From contig NZ_FOTS01000006.1 of the NCBI RefSeq assembly GCF_900114615.1, forward strand, positions 1 to 64,000: a stretch of 64,000 nt of DNA, in the 5' to 3' direction. The notes beneath the pieces were generated by a model. That model ran no database searches. It was not told where the DNA came from and worked only from the letters and a program-made list of their open reading frames with translations. Positions 44,115 through 54,171 of this stretch are shown here, piece by piece. Position 1 is the stretch's first letter. Each line of letters starts with the position of its first letter. A program made the position numbers and the translations under genes. Source of the DNA: Pelosinus propionicus DSM 13327 (GTDB lineage Bacteria; Bacillota; Negativicutes; DSM-13327).

Positions 44115-45497
44115 CTACTTTCCTATAAAGTGTATGCCTTGGCCCATTGCCACGTGAGCGGCCTCCATAATGGCTTCTGACAAGGTAGGATGAGGATGAA
44201 TCACATGGGCCAGCTCTTCCAGAGTAGCTTCCATGGATTTTGCTAATATGCCTTCTGAAATCAGATCCGTTGCATGAGGTCCAACAATATGAATTCCCAC
44301 AATTTCACCATACTGTTCCTCACAAATTATTTTTACAAAGCCAGTTGTTTCTCCATAAGCCATGGCCTTGCCGCTCGCTTGAAATGGAAATTTCCCTACT
44401 TTTATATTGCCGTATTTTTCTTTGGCTGCTTGTTCATTCATCCCAACCCAAGCAACTTCCGGATTTGTATAAATGCAAGAAGGAATGGCATCACCATCGT
44501 AGGAAGAATTGATTCCTGCTGCGTTTTGGGCTGCAACGATTCCTTGGGCAGAAGCCACATGTGCCAGTTGAATACCGCCTACTACATCTCCGATCGCATA
44601 GACTCCTGAAATACTGGTTTCCATTTGTGCGTTTACTGAAATCCCCTTTTTCCCGTGTAAATGCAGATCTTCAATTCCTGCAACGCTCGCTGCCCGCCCA
44701 GTTGAAATCAGCACTTTTTCCCCTTCTACTCTATAACCTATAGTATCGATCTGATACTCAACTACTAAATTAGCTTCTGCTTCTGCTATCTTGCTTACTT
44801 TAGCATTGGTAAAGAAAGTCACGCCTAACTTCTCCAAAGAATTTACCAGCACTTTTACCGTTTCTTGGTCTGCCATCGGTAAAAGAACAGGCATCATCTC
44901 AATGATGGTTACCTTGCAGCCAAAGGTCTGCATTAAATAAGCAAATTCCAAGCCAATAACGCCGCCGCCAATAATCACCATGGATTTTGGAATAACTCCC
45001 AAATCTAAGGCTTCATCGCTGGTTATAACCCCCGGAAGATCAAATCCGGGAATCGCTGGAACAAAAGGCTTTGATCCTGTAGCCAAGATTAATTTCTCGG
45101 TTGTAATCGTTGTTGTTCCTAATTTTTCATGAACTTCCACTTTGTGCGGGGTAATCACTTTACCGCTTCCACTATATAAATCAATTTTATTCGCTTGAAT
45201 TAAGCCCTTTACACCATTAACCAGCTGTTTTACAATGCCATCCTTACGGGCAAAAACTCTCTTTGCATCCACACTGACAGAGGAAGCTTCTATACCAAAC
45301 CCTTTTGCCGTATTGATCGTTTCATAGACTTCTGCACTTCTAAGCAATGCCTTGGTAGGAATACATCCCCGATTCAGGCATGTACCCCCTAGAGAATCTT
45401 TTTCCACCAATGCCACTTTTAGTCCGCATTGAGCAGCTTTAATAGCCGCTACATAACCTCCTGGACCTCCTCCTAGTACTACAACCTGATAGTTCAT
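44115..45497 (-). CDS. lpdA: Dihydrolipoyl dehydrogenase (E3), copy 1
   Basis: A 460-residue flavoprotein disulfide reductase. FAD motif LGGGPGGYVAAIKAAQ, redox pair GGTCLNRGCIPTK, NAD motif GGGVIGLEFAYL and the C-terminal HPHPTLSEA with the catalytic histidine. It reoxidises the lipoyl arm of the E2 protein encoded just upstream. Full length, with AAGGAGG before the ATG. Confidence 0.96.
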   Translation of the reverse strand: MNYQVVVLGGGPGGYVAAIKAAQCGLKVALVEKDSLGGTCLNRGCIPTKALLRSAEVYETINTAKGFGIEASSVSVDAKRVFARKDGIVKQLVNGVKGLIQANKIDLYSGSGKVITPHKVEVHEKLGTTTITTEKLILATGSKPFVPAIPGFDLPGVITSDEALDLGVIPKSMVIIGGGVIGLEFAYLMQTFGCKVTIIEMMPVLLPMADQETVKVLVNSLEKLGVTFFTNAKVSKIAEAEANLVVEYQIDTIGYRVEGEKVLISTGRAASVAGIEDLHLHGKKGISVNAQMETSISGVYAIGDVVGGIQLAHVASAQGIVAAQNAAGINSSYDGDAIPSCIYTNPEVAWVGMNEQAAKEKYGNIKVGKFPFQASGKAMAYGETTGFVKIICEEQYGEIVGIHIVGPHATDLISEGILAKSMEATLEELAHVIHPHPTLSEAIMEAAHVAMGQGIHFIGK

Positions 45498-45531
45498 CTG
45501 TTTTCCTCCTTAAAAGAAACTCTTACCTAGC

Positions 45532-46821
45532 TTAGATAAGCTGCAAGTAATCCTCTAATAATTCTTTTATTCTTCTTAAAAATTCCGCCGCTTGCGCTCC
45601 ATCTACTGCCCGATGATCAAAGGAAAGAGACAGGGACATGCGCGGCTGAATAATCATTTCTCCATCCTTGACAACTACTTTATCCTGCAATTGTCCAACC
45701 CCAAGAATACAAACTTCCGGAGCATTTACCACAGGTGTAAATGTGTCAATGCCATACATGCCTAGGTTGGTTACGGTAAAAGTCCCTCCCGACATTTCGT
45801 CCGGCAGCAATTTTCCCTCTTTTGCCTGCATCGCCAATTCTTTTGCCCGCTTTGTAATTTCTTCAATACTAAGAGTATCTGCATTCTTTATAACTGGCAC
45901 AACTAAACCATTTGGCAAGGCCACTGCCATACCTACATTCACTTCATCACAAATTTCCAATCCGTCCGAATGCAGCCTGGCATTAATTACTTGCTGGTAC
46001 TCCCGTAATGCTTTGGCAACGACTTTAATAATAAGATCATTATAAGAAGGTTTTAGACCGATGCGTTTTTCAAAACCTGGTATAAGCTTTTTACGCAGCT
46101 CTACCATGCCCGACATATCTACTTCCATGTTATGAGTAACATGAGGCGCTCTCCATGCATCTGTCATATGATCGGCGATGACTTTACGCATCCCTGCTAA
46201 TGGTTTTCGAATTCCTTTGGCTTTAGATCCCGCTTTTACCAATACATTTTCAACATCACTTTTCATGATTTTTCCGCCAATACCAGTACCTGTAATTTCC
46301 GCAAGTTCCACGCCTTTATCTTGGGCAATTTTTTGTGCCAGAGGACTGGCTTTATAATTTGTAACATCTACTGCAATAATTCTCCCGCCAGGACCACTTG
46401 GGGGAACAGCACGTAAATCAATCTCTTCTTCACGGGCTATACGCTTTGCTGCTGGACTGGCCTTAACTTTACCGCCAATGCCCTCTGCACTTTGTATAGG
46501 AGCAGCAGTGATTATTGCCTCTTGAGTTGTATGCTGTTTTTCAATCTTTAGATCTTGGACAGCATGACTTTCTACTTTTTCTCCCGGCTGACCAATGTAA
46601 GCAATGGGTTTATTAACCTCAACGATATCCCCCTCTGCCGCCATTATAGCCAGCACTTGCCCTGCTGCAGGAGCCTCGACCTCCATATTTACTTTATCAG
46701 TCAATATCTCCAGTAATATTTCGCCTTCCGCAACCGAATCTCCAACCTTCTTAAACCAAGTAACAATGGTACCTTCTTCCATGGTCATCCCGAGCTTCGG
46801 CATTAACAGTTCTGTTGCCAT
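45532..46821 (-). CDS. acoC: Dihydrolipoamide acyltransferase (E2), acetoin/pyruvate type
   Basis: A 429-residue E2. One lipoyl domain has its lysine at 43 in ILTDKVNMEVEA. Two peripheral-subunit-binding domains follow in tandem, at about 119-153 (ASPAAKRIAREEEIDL) and 157-191 (ASPLAQKIAQDKGVEL). The catalytic domain ends with FDHRAVDGAQAAEFL. The ATG at 46821 lies behind AGGAGG; the longer frame is not needed. Two binding domains are unusual and could tether both E1 and E3. Acetoin is suggested by subunit sizes and gene order, not proven. Confidence 0.9.
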   Translation of the reverse strand: MATELLMPKLGMTMEEGTIVTWFKKVGDSVAEGEILLEILTDKVNMEVEAPAAGQVLAIMAAEGDIVEVNKPIAYIGQPGEKVESHAVQDLKIEKQHTTQEAIITAAPIQSAEGIGGKVKASPAAKRIAREEEIDLRAVPPSGPGGRIIAVDVTNYKASPLAQKIAQDKGVELAEITGTGIGGKIMKSDVENVLVKAGSKAKGIRKPLAGMRKVIADHMTDAWRAPHVTHNMEVDMSGMVELRKKLIPGFEKRIGLKPSYNDLIIKVVAKALREYQQVINARLHSDGLEICDEVNVGMAVALPNGLVVPVIKNADTLSIEEITKRAKELAMQAKEGKLLPDEMSGGTFTVTNLGMYGIDTFTPVVNAPEVCILGVGQLQDKVVVKDGEMIIQPRMSLSLSFDHRAVDGAQAAEFLRRIKELLEDYLQLI

Positions 46822-46837
46822 CCTATATTCCTCCTGC

Positions 46838-47818
46838 TTATACAATTTCCCTAACTGCGTTCACGATGTCATCTACCTGAGGCACAGCACTCTTCTCCAG
46901 TTCCATACAATAAGGGATCGGAATGTTTTTTCCTGCAACACGTTTTATCGGTGCATCTAAATAGTCAAAGGCTTCACTTTCCATCACTTCAGCTGCCACC
47001 TCACCGCCGAAACCGCCTCGCTTGCAGGCTTCATGCACAATGATCAGCTTACCGGTCTTAATTACGGATTTTACCAGTGTTTCTTTGTCAAATGGCACCA
47101 AGGTACGAGGATCGATTACTTCAACATCGATGCCTTCCTTTGCTAAGATTTCTGCAGCTTCTAAGGATCGGTGGACCATTACGCCTGTAGCAAATACAGT
47201 AACATCCTTGCCAACTCGTTTTATATCTGCTACTCCAAATGGAATGGCATAGTCCTCTTCTGGTACTTCTCCCTTTTTGTTATAAACGGTTTTTGTCTCA
47301 ATGAATACAACAGGATTGTCATCACGAATCGCTGTTTTTAATAAACCCTTCACATCATAAGGAGTGGAAGGCATAACTACCTTTAAGCCCGGTACATGAA
47401 CTAGCCAAGCCTCTAAGCTCTGAGAATGCTGAGCTGCTGCACCTGTTCCTGAACCACCCGGCATTCTAAGCACCATCGGAACCTTTGCTTTGCCGCCAAA
47501 CATATAGCGCATTTTAGCAGCCTGATTGACTAAGGAATCCATCGCGATTGTAATAAAGTCACTAAACATAATTTCCGCGATGGGACGTAAACCAGTCACT
47601 GCTGCACCTGCCGCAGCACCTGCAATAACACCTTCAGAAATGGGTGTATCCCGTACTCTTTCTTCACCGAATTCCTCAAGCATACCCAAAGATACACCAA
47701 AAGCACCACCATATACCCCTACATCTTCACCTAGTAAAAATACATTTTCATCTCGGCGCATTTCTTCTTGCATGGCTTGTCTTACAGCCTCTTTATAGGT
47801 TATCAATGCCATCGTCAT
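46838..47818 (-). CDS. acoB: Thiamine-diphosphate E1 component, beta subunit
   Basis: A 326-residue transketolase-like beta subunit. It begins [17 protein letters not shown], with [38 protein letters not shown] and the C-terminal domain [19 protein letters not shown]. It completes the E1 active site with the alpha subunit. Length fits acetoin dehydrogenase AcoB or PdhB. AAAGGAG lies before the ATG. Confidence 0.93.
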   Translation of the reverse strand: MTMALITYKEAVRQAMQEEMRRDENVFLLGEDVGVYGGAFGVSLGMLEEFGEERVRDTPISEGVIAGAAAGAAVTGLRPIAEIMFSDFITIAMDSLVNQAAKMRYMFGGKAKVPMVLRMPGGSGTGAAAQHSQSLEAWLVHVPGLKVVMPSTPYDVKGLLKTAIRDDNPVVFIETKTVYNKKGEVPEEDYAIPFGVADIKRVGKDVTVFATGVMVHRSLEAAEILAKEGIDVEVIDPRTLVPFDKETLVKSVIKTGKLIIVHEACKRGGFGGEVAAEVMESEAFDYLDAPIKRVAGKNIPIPYCMELEKSAVPQVDDIVNAVREIV

Positions 47819-47837
47819 TCACTACTCCTTTACAACA

Positions 47838-48797
47838 TTATGCGTATACATCTTCTTCTAACGTTTCAATACCAGGATACGATCCCTGTTGAGCAAATTC
47901 CACCGCGCGAACAATATCGTCCTTTGCTCCAGCTGTAATTTCATCTGATTCTTGCTGCGAGATTATATTGTTTTTAATCAGATATTGTTCAAAGGCTTTA
48001 ATGGGACATCGATCTTTCCAGGCTTCAATTTCTTCTTTTGTCCTATACCGATTGGCATCACTTTTGGAATGTCCCAGCCAACGGTATGTGATTCCTTCTA
48101 CAATAGAGGGACCTTCACCACTTCTGGCACGTTCTACTGCTGCCAAAGTTGCCTCGTATACTTTTATAGGGTCATTGCCGTCAACAGTAATCCCCGGCAT
48201 CTCGTAAGAAGCAGCACGATCCGCTATATTAGCAACTGCAGTACTTCTTGAAACCGACATAGACATACCATAATGATTGTTAGTACACATAAATACCACT
48301 GGCAGCTTCCAAATGGACGCTAAATTCAAGGCTTCATGAAAAGAACCTTCATTGCTGGCTCCATCACCAAAAAAGCATAGAACTACTTTTCCCGTTTTTT
48401 TCATCTGCTGTGTAAGAGCAGCGCCTACAGCAATGGCAAAACCACCGCCAACTACGCCATTGGCACCTAAATTACCTTTTTCTAAATCGGCAATATGCAT
48501 AGAGCCTCCCTTCCCTTTGCAATAACCGTTGGATTTTCCCATCAATTCAGCCATCATCCGATTTAAGTCTGCATCTTTACCAATGCATTCTCCATGTCCT
48601 CGATGGGTACTGGTAATTAAATCATCCGCATGGAGCGCAGCAGTAGAGCCAATAGCAAAAGCTTCTTGACCAATTGACAGGTGAGTCGTACCATGAATCA
48701 TACCTTTTGCAAAAAATGCATCAACCTGAGATTCAAAAAACCGAGTATGCAGCATTTTCTTATACCAGTTTAGTAACGTTTCTTTATTTAATGTCAT
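47838..48797 (-). CDS. acoA: Thiamine-diphosphate E1 component, alpha subunit
   Basis: A 319-residue E1 alpha. The thiamine-diphosphate motif GDGASNEGSFHEALNLASIW leads into FMCTNNHYGMS. At about 320 residues it is nearer to AcoA than to longer PdhA proteins. First gene of the complex. The ATG at 48797 follows AGGAGG at good spacing; the TTG at 48803 is too close. The promoter has an operator-like palindrome in its spacer. Confidence 0.92.
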   Translation of the reverse strand: MTLNKETLLNWYKKMLHTRFFESQVDAFFAKGMIHGTTHLSIGQEAFAIGSTAALHADDLITSTHRGHGECIGKDADLNRMMAELMGKSNGYCKGKGGSMHIADLEKGNLGANGVVGGGFAIAVGAALTQQMKKTGKVVLCFFGDGASNEGSFHEALNLASIWKLPVVFMCTNNHYGMSMSVSRSTAVANIADRAASYEMPGITVDGNDPIKVYEATLAAVERARSGEGPSIVEGITYRWLGHSKSDANRYRTKEEIEAWKDRCPIKAFEQYLIKNNIISQQESDEITAGAKDDIVRAVEFAQQGSYPGIETLEEDVYA

Positions 48798-48882
48798 TGT
48801 CAATTCCTCCTATATATTTAGTCATTCCGATAGATTGAAAAAATTCTTCTATACACTCACTCCTTTGCTATTATTCTGAATT

Positions 48883-49029
48883 ATTATACTTTTGAACATT
48901 TGTTCATTTTAAAGAACGAATGTTCACGCATGACTAAAAAAATAGATGAATATAACTTATAAAGAATTATTCACCACCGATTGCTGACCTAAAAATTGCA
49001 ACTATAAAAATGTTCTAAACATCTGTTCA
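48883..49029 (-). promoter_or_regulatory. Promoter and repeated TGAACA/TGTTCA operators of the acetoin-type operon
   Basis: On the minus strand a TATAAT (48883-48888) has only weak -35 words. Directly upstream is TGAACATTTGTTCA (48893-48906, perfect 14-base palindrome), then GAAC-GAAT-GTTC (48914-48925), and a third, imperfect copy at 49016-49029. They fit a SorC-type operator array. The whole stretch 48798-49311 holds no gene. Confidence 0.65.
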
Positions 49030-49170
49030 GCGTTTTAACTTTTGTAATTTTTCTTAATTTTATAGTAATTCAATTTTTCCATTCTGTCAATAATAAAAAT
49101 AGCTATATTTGCAGTATTAACATCAGTCTGCCTTACTCCTTTACTGCATCTATAATCCCTTCCAGCCTAC

Positions 49171-49199
49171 TTTACAGCAGAAATGGAACATAGTATAAT
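49171..49199 (+). promoter_or_regulatory. Sigma-A promoter of the divergent SorC gene
   Basis: TTTACA (49171-49176), 17 bases, TATAAT (49194-49199). The leader to 49312 contains a perfect 20-base palindrome at 49270-49289, which may act as an autoregulatory site or a weak attenuator. Confidence 0.7.
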
Positions 49200-49311
49200 T
49201 TAGACACTATAAGGCGGTTGGTTATTCGAATCGTCTTAACGTAACGATTTCCTTGTACCATCTATATGAAAAAAGTGAATTCACTTTTTGTCAATTTTTT
49301 TGAGGTGAATA

Positions 49312-50259
49312 ATGTCTATTTACGATAACGAAACCACATTTATAGCCAAAATTGCATGGCTATATTATGTCCAAGGTCTAACCCAAGACAATATTGCCAG
49401 TAAATTAGGCTGCTCACGACCTACCATCACACGTCATTTAGCCAAAGCCAAAGAGCTTGGAATTGTTGAAATAAAAATAGCAGACCATTTTCGTACCTGC
49501 TTTGATACGGAATACGCTTTAAAAGCTCGTTTTGGGCTAGAAGAGGTCATTGTAATTCCATCTGGCAATACATTAAGTGAAAATCTAAAAGGTGTTGGAA
49601 AAGCTTGTGCTGATTACTTGCAACGAACACTGCAGGATCAGGATATTTTAGGCATCGCCTGGGGATCTTCGATTTATGAAGTGGGTAAGGCTCTACAACT
49701 GAAAAAAGACTTAGACCTAACAGTAATTCAACTAATGGGTGGACTAAACAGCAGTGAAAAAATAAACCCAGAAGAAATTGTCAAACTGATTGCAACGCAG
49801 CTGCGTGCTTCAGGAATATGGCTTAATACACCAGCGATTGTCAGCTCTGCTAAAATCAAGAAAGCGCTCCTCAGCGACCCAGGTGTCAGCAGTGTTTTGG
49901 AGAAAGCTCAAAGTTGTACCAAAAGTCTCTTTGGCTTAGGAGAAGTCAGCCTTGATTCCTCTTTAATCGTTAGTAATGGTATTACTAATGCAGAAATGGA
50001 GCAGCTCCATGAATTGGGTGCCGTTGGCAACATCTTGGGTCAGTTTTTTGATAGCAGCGGTAAGCTTATTCATTCTTTTCTAGAGGATCGCCTCATCGCT
50101 GCTCCATTAAATACACTGCAGTCCATTCCAATTCGCATTGGTGTAGGCAGCGGCGGTCAATATAAAGTGAAGGCCATTTTAGGAGCACTCCACGGCGGCT
50201 TTATCAATGTGCTGATCACCGATGAAGAAACTGCACAGGAAATACTGAAAATAACGTAG
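49312..50259 (+). CDS. SorC-family transcriptional regulator
   Basis: A 315-residue SorC protein. Helix-turn-helix at about 20-45 (LTQDNIASKLGCSRPTITRHLAKA), followed by the ligand domain with GIAWGSSIYEVGKALQ and the C-terminal LGALHGGFINVLITDEETA. It is divergent from the acetoin-type complex operon, with TGAACA-type palindromes in between, so it most likely controls that operon in response to a small metabolite. GAGG precedes the ATG. Confidence 0.92.
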   Translation: MSIYDNETTFIAKIAWLYYVQGLTQDNIASKLGCSRPTITRHLAKAKELGIVEIKIADHFRTCFDTEYALKARFGLEEVIVIPSGNTLSENLKGVGKACADYLQRTLQDQDILGIAWGSSIYEVGKALQLKKDLDLTVIQLMGGLNSSEKINPEEIVKLIATQLRASGIWLNTPAIVSSAKIKKALLSDPGVSSVLEKAQSCTKSLFGLGEVSLDSSLIVSNGITNAEMEQLHELGAVGNILGQFFDSSGKLIHSFLEDRLIAAPLNTLQSIPIRIGVGSGGQYKVKAILGALHGGFINVLITDEETAQEILKIT

Positions 50260-50291
50260 AATATCTTTGCATTGATATTTCTTTTTTATTA

Positions 50292-50321
50292 CTATATCGT
50301 AAACAATTGTTTACGATATAG
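50292..50321. promoter_or_regulatory. Perfect 30-base palindrome containing GTAAACAATTGTTTAC
   Basis: Positions 50292-50306 and 50307-50321 are exact complements, with ATTGTTTAC repeated again at about 50326-50334. Without a T-run it is a poor terminator; it may be an operator for the next gene, or a hairpin closing the SorC transcript. Confidence 0.5.
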
Positions 50322-50436
50322 AACCATTGTTTACTAGATTCATATGCTTGTTACCTTGGAAACCATATTGTATATAAAGATTTTTCGTTACATATTCAAT
50401 AGTAAAATTCCTCGTAAAAATAAGGAGGGTCCTACT

Positions 50437-50880
50437 ATGTGCAAAGAGTCTTTTAAAGCGGTTTTAGTCTGCATGCGCTGTAATCAAGAGACTGTTCATG
50501 ATATTGAATACAATAATAAACTAATTGTACAAATTTCTTGTGAAGAGTGCGGAAAAACGATCGGTCCTTATAAGCAGATTACCGCAACTCCTCTGCCAAG
50601 CAACTTGACTCATAAAACCACTATCACCTCTACCGCTTCAACGGGTAATACTGCGTTAGCAAATGAAAATATCAGATTTGAGAAATCATCGAAATGCTCG
50701 CCTTACCAGAGCTATGGTGAATTGCTATTGTCGCGTATTATAACAAAGCCCTCCCGTTTAAACCAAGAAATCCATAAAGACTTGACGACATTCCTTTGTT
50801 CTATCCCCGTCCGTTTTATGACAAAACCTGCGCGTATTGCTAAAGAATACCGCACGCTAAAGGATACTTTGCATAGATAA
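50437..50880 (+). CDS. Zinc-ribbon protein of the Bacillus 'bh protein' type
   Basis: A 147-residue protein. CMRCNQET and CEECGKT near the N-terminus form a zinc ribbon; the C-terminal part RIITKPSRLNQEIHKDLTTF and IPVRFMTKPARIAKEYR matches a conserved tail seen in small uncharacterised Firmicutes proteins called bh protein. A Ser/Thr-rich stretch joins the two. The frame opens earlier, but the ATG at 50437 lies behind AAGGAGGG. Function is unknown. It stands alone, with a long hairpin 100 bases downstream. Confidence 0.75.
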   Translation: MCKESFKAVLVCMRCNQETVHDIEYNNKLIVQISCEECGKTIGPYKQITATPLPSNLTHKTTITSTASTGNTALANENIRFEKSSKCSPYQSYGELLLSRIITKPSRLNQEIHKDLTTFLCSIPVRFMTKPARIAKEYRTLKDTLHR

Positions 50881-50977
50881 TAATCGAGTAGGTCAACCCC
50901 ACAGAGCTAAGCGTACAAATTTTTAACACCTGGCTCTTCAGAATTGCCATTAGATTTCGCTCATGTCGGGCGTGCTG

Positions 50978-51058
50978 AAATAGAGATATCTGTTACTTTC
51001 TTGGTTGAATAATATGAGAACTTATTCACACCACAGAAGGAAACAGATATCTCTATTT
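50978..51058 (+). terminator. Long nested hairpin (81 bases) with T-tail
   Basis: AAATAGAGATATCTGTT (50978-50994) pairs perfectly with 51042-51058, with an imperfect inner stem, and runs into TTTTTAA on the plus strand. It may terminate the zinc-ribbon transcript. A similar long hairpin is at 59081-59188. Confidence 0.6.
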
Positions 51059-51095
51059 TTAATGAACAATTGAGTGAGAAATTCTCATCAATCGT

Positions 51096-52310
51096 TTATT
51101 CATAACGTAATGCTTCGATAGGATCCAGCAGTGCTGCTTTTCTGGCTGGATAAATGCCAAAAAATAAGCCGACCGCAATAGAGAATCCGAAAGGAACCAG
51201 AATCGATACAGCCGATATTACCGTATTCAGACCTCCAAAAGTTGAAATGGCAAATGCGGCCAATATTCCCAGAAAAATTCCAAAAATACCACCTAATACA
51301 CCAATGACCACCGATTCAATCAAAAACTGCAACATGATATCACGATATGTCGCGCCTAATGCTTTCCTAATACCGATTTCTCTAGTTCGCTCTGTCACCG
51401 ACACCATCATAATATTCATGATACCAATACCGCCAACTAATAGCGATATGGCCCCAATACTACCTAAGAGCAGCGTAATAGTTCCTGTCGTTTCTGTCAT
51501 CATCGCCATGATACTGGTTAAATTGCGTACTGTAAAATCATCTTCTTTTGTTCCACTGATCTTATGCCGCTGCCGTAACAAACTGGTGATTTGTTCCTGC
51601 GCTTGATCCATTCCTTCCATTTTCGTAACTTGAATACTAATAGAATTGAGGTAGGTGATACCCAGTAATCGCTCTTGCGCCGTTGTTAGCGGCACTAGAA
51701 CTATATCATCCTGATCTTGCCCCATGCTTGATTGCCCTTTACTATCCAAAACACCGACAACCAGATAAGGGGTATTATTGATGCGTACATTTTGTCCAGT
51801 CGGATTCATCTCGCCAAATAAGCTTTCTGCAACAGTAGCCCCAAGAACCGCCACCCGATTACGAGAATTTATGTCCTGCTGAGAAACGAAACTACCACTG
51901 CCTACCGTTAAACTTTTAATGGCCATATACTCGGGCGTAATGCCGTATACAGTTGTTGTCCAGTTCTGATTTCCCGCTATAATCTGGTATTGCTTACTGA
52001 CAGATGGTGCTACATAATCGATGCCTTGTACCGTTTTCTTTATATATTCAGCATCTTCCAAGGATAAGGTTACACTGCTGCCAGAAGCGGAGCGTACCCC
52101 CTGGGAAGAGGCTGCTCCCGGAGTCACAATCAGCATATTGCTGCCTAAGCTAGCAATTGAATTTTGCACCTTTTCCTTAACGCCCATCCCAATAGATACC
52201 ATGGAAATGACCGCACCGACCCCAATAATAATCCCTAGCATAGTCAAAATAGAGCGAAGCTTATTGGCCAATAAAGCCCGCAATGCAATCGCAATGCTTT
52301 CTTTAAACAT
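51096..52310 (-). CDS. macB: MacB-type ABC transporter permease
   Basis: A 404-residue permease with one N-terminal helix, a large extracytoplasmic MacB_PCD domain (about 45-260) and three C-terminal helices. [16 protein letters not shown] and the closing [21 protein letters not shown] are hallmark motifs. The ATP-binding part is a separate gene that overlaps it by eight bases. Together with MacA-like and TolC-like proteins upstream it forms a tripartite efflux pump across both membranes, or a mechanotransmitter for lipoprotein or peptide export. Confidence 0.93.
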   Translation of the reverse strand: MFKESIAIALRALLANKLRSILTMLGIIIGVGAVISMVSIGMGVKEKVQNSIASLGSNMLIVTPGAASSQGVRSASGSSVTLSLEDAEYIKKTVQGIDYVAPSVSKQYQIIAGNQNWTTTVYGITPEYMAIKSLTVGSGSFVSQQDINSRNRVAVLGATVAESLFGEMNPTGQNVRINNTPYLVVGVLDSKGQSSMGQDQDDIVLVPLTTAQERLLGITYLNSISIQVTKMEGMDQAQEQITSLLRQRHKISGTKEDDFTVRNLTSIMAMMTETTGTITLLLGSIGAISLLVGGIGIMNIMMVSVTERTREIGIRKALGATYRDIMLQFLIESVVIGVLGGIFGIFLGILAAFAISTFGGLNTVISAVSILVPFGFSIAVGLFFGIYPARKAALLDPIEALRYE

Positions 52311-52995
52311 AGTACTGCTCCTTTACCTCATCACTTATGATTAATCCGTCACGTACCGTGATGACGCGTTTCGCAGATTGGGCAATGTCTGGTTCGTGCG
52401 TTACCAAAATAATCGTTTTTCCTTGTTCATTTAAATCGCCAAATATCCGCATAATGTCAACACTAGAGCGACTATCGAGATTTCCCGTCGGTTCATCGGC
52501 CATAATGATGCTGGGTTCATTGATTAGTGCTCTGGCAATCGCTACTCGCTGCCTCTGACCACCTGACAGTTCATTGGGCATATGCTGTTTACGAGAAGCT
52601 AGTCCAACAGACTCCAGAATCGCAGCCGCTCGATTCAAACGTTCCTTTTCTGCTATTCCAGCATAGACTAAAGGCAATGCCACATTTTCCCATGCTGACA
52701 CTCGTGATAATAAATTAAAATTTTGAAACACGAAGCCAATGCGTTTATTTCTGGTTTTTGCTAGCTCATCATCTGTCAAAGTAGCAACTTCCTGCTCCTC
52801 CAGCAAATAAGATCCACTGGTGGGCCGATCAAGGCAGCCAAGGATATTCATCATTGTCGACTTGCCTGAACCTGATGGTCCCATAATGGCAACAAATTCT
52901 CCATTTTTTATTTCCAGGGAAACCCCAGCAAGTGCAGCCACTGTTTCTTCACCAATTCTATAGCATTTTGTAATATCCTTCAGTATAATCCCCAT
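52303..52995 (-). CDS. MacB-type ABC transporter ATPase
   Basis: A 230-residue ABC ATPase of the LolD/MacB class. Walker [10 protein letters not shown], signature [15 protein letters not shown], Walker [14 protein letters not shown]. It powers the permease coded directly downstream. GGGAG precedes the ATG. Confidence 0.95.
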   Translation of the reverse strand: MGIILKDITKCYRIGEETVAALAGVSLEIKNGEFVAIMGPSGSGKSTMMNILGCLDRPTSGSYLLEEQEVATLTDDELAKTRNKRIGFVFQNFNLLSRVSAWENVALPLVYAGIAEKERLNRAAAILESVGLASRKQHMPNELSGGQRQRVAIARALINEPSIIMADEPTGNLDSRSSVDIMRIFGDLNEQGKTIILVTHEPDIAQSAKRVITVRDGLIISDEVKEQYYV

Positions 52996-53017
52996 GATCG
53001 TTCAACTCCCTTCTTCC

Positions 53018-54160
53018 CTACATGGGCGGTGGTGGACCGCTGTCTTTTTGCTTAGAAGAGCTTTGGCTTTGCGATTTAGTATAAGAAATGATTAATTTGT
53101 CATCATCTTGTAAACCACTGATAATTTCAACTTTATCATTACTTGTCAAACCAACCGTAACTGGAACATTCTCGCTCGTTCCATTATTGCGCAATACCAT
53201 TACATATTGACCACTGGTACTTGTTTTTAAAGCGGATAATGGAATCAGCAATGCATTATCCTTCTCATCAACCTTGATATTGACTCGTGCCGTCATTTCT
53301 GTTTTTAACAAATTATCTGGATCTTCTACTAGTAACGTTACATAGTAATAGATAACACTGCTAGTAGAAGAAGAGGATGACGACGACGACGAGGACGAAG
53401 AGGAGGAGGACGAAGACGTACTCGTAGTACTTGTTGATATCTGTCCAATTTTACTAACACTGCCTGTAAAAGTATGATTTTGATAAGCATCTACGGTAAA
53501 TGTCGCTGATTGGCCAACTTTTATCTTACCAATATCTGTCTCATCTACCTTTACCTTTACTTTCTTTCGTGAAACATCTCCAATCATCATAATAACCGTC
53601 TGATCACTCACACCTGCTGTTACCAAAGTACCTACCGATATTGGTTCTCCTAAAACAACCCCCTCCATAGGAGATACCAGTACCGTTTTTTCTACATTTG
53701 ACTTTGCCTCATTATAATTAGCTACAGCAGTCTGATAGTTTAACTGTGCCTCATCAAGATCTGCGTCGGATTTTGCACCGATAGAATGTAAATACTGCAG
53801 CCGCTTATATATTGCACCCGTGTTATTCATTGAATATTGGGCCTTATCCATTGTGAGTTCAAGGGCCTTATCATCTAAAATTGCCAGAATCTGACCGACT
53901 TTTACATAATCATTTTCTTTGACTTTAATTTCCTTGATCAAGGCTGTAACCTGCGACGAAATATCTACCGCATCGACGGGTTTTACTGTTCCAGTTGCAG
54001 ATACACTGGAGGTAATTTTCCCTCTGGTCGCCGTCACCGTTTCCTGATTAACAGACGCTTTAGCTTGTTGTGCATAATTGTAGTACCAGACTCCACTGAT
54101 AATCCCTAGCAAAACAACAATACCTACAGCTACTATTTTCTTATTTATTTTTTCCCACAT
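53018..54160 (-). CDS. macA: MacA-type periplasmic adaptor with polyserine insert
   Basis: A 380-residue membrane-fusion protein. N-terminal anchor at about 9-27, a biotinyl-lipoyl-like domain around TGTVKPVDAVDISSQVT, a short alpha-hairpin (about 100-160), then beta-barrel and membrane-proximal domains. Residues 242-269 are a Ser/Thr run, with about 18 serines in a row, in the beta-barrel region. The tail ends in SGPPPPM. It joins MacB to TolC. GGAGGGG precedes the ATG. Confidence 0.93.
   Translation of the reverse strand: MWEKINKKIVAVGIVVLLGIISGVWYYNYAQQAKASVNQETVTATRGKITSSVSATGTVKPVDAVDISSQVTALIKEIKVKENDYVKVGQILAILDDKALELTMDKAQYSMNNTGAIYKRLQYLHSIGAKSDADLDEAQLNYQTAVANYNEAKSNVEKTVLVSPMEGVVLGEPISVGTLVTAGVSDQTVIMMIGDVSRKKVKVKVDETDIGKIKVGQSATFTVDAYQNHTFTGSVSKIGQISTSTTSTSSSSSSSSSSSSSSSSSTSSVIYYYVTLLVEDPDNLLKTEMTARVNIKVDEKDNALLIPLSALKTSTSGQYVMVLRNNGTSENVPVTVGLTSNDKVEIISGLQDDDKLIISYTKSQSQSSSKQKDSGPPPPM
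53361..53432. repeat. Low-complexity serine-codon tract in macA
   Basis: A GAC/GAG-type triplet run on the plus strand (serine codons on the minus strand) with several synonymous codons mixed. It is prone to length change by slippage. Confidence 0.7.
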
Positions 54161-54171
54161 GTCATCCCCTC

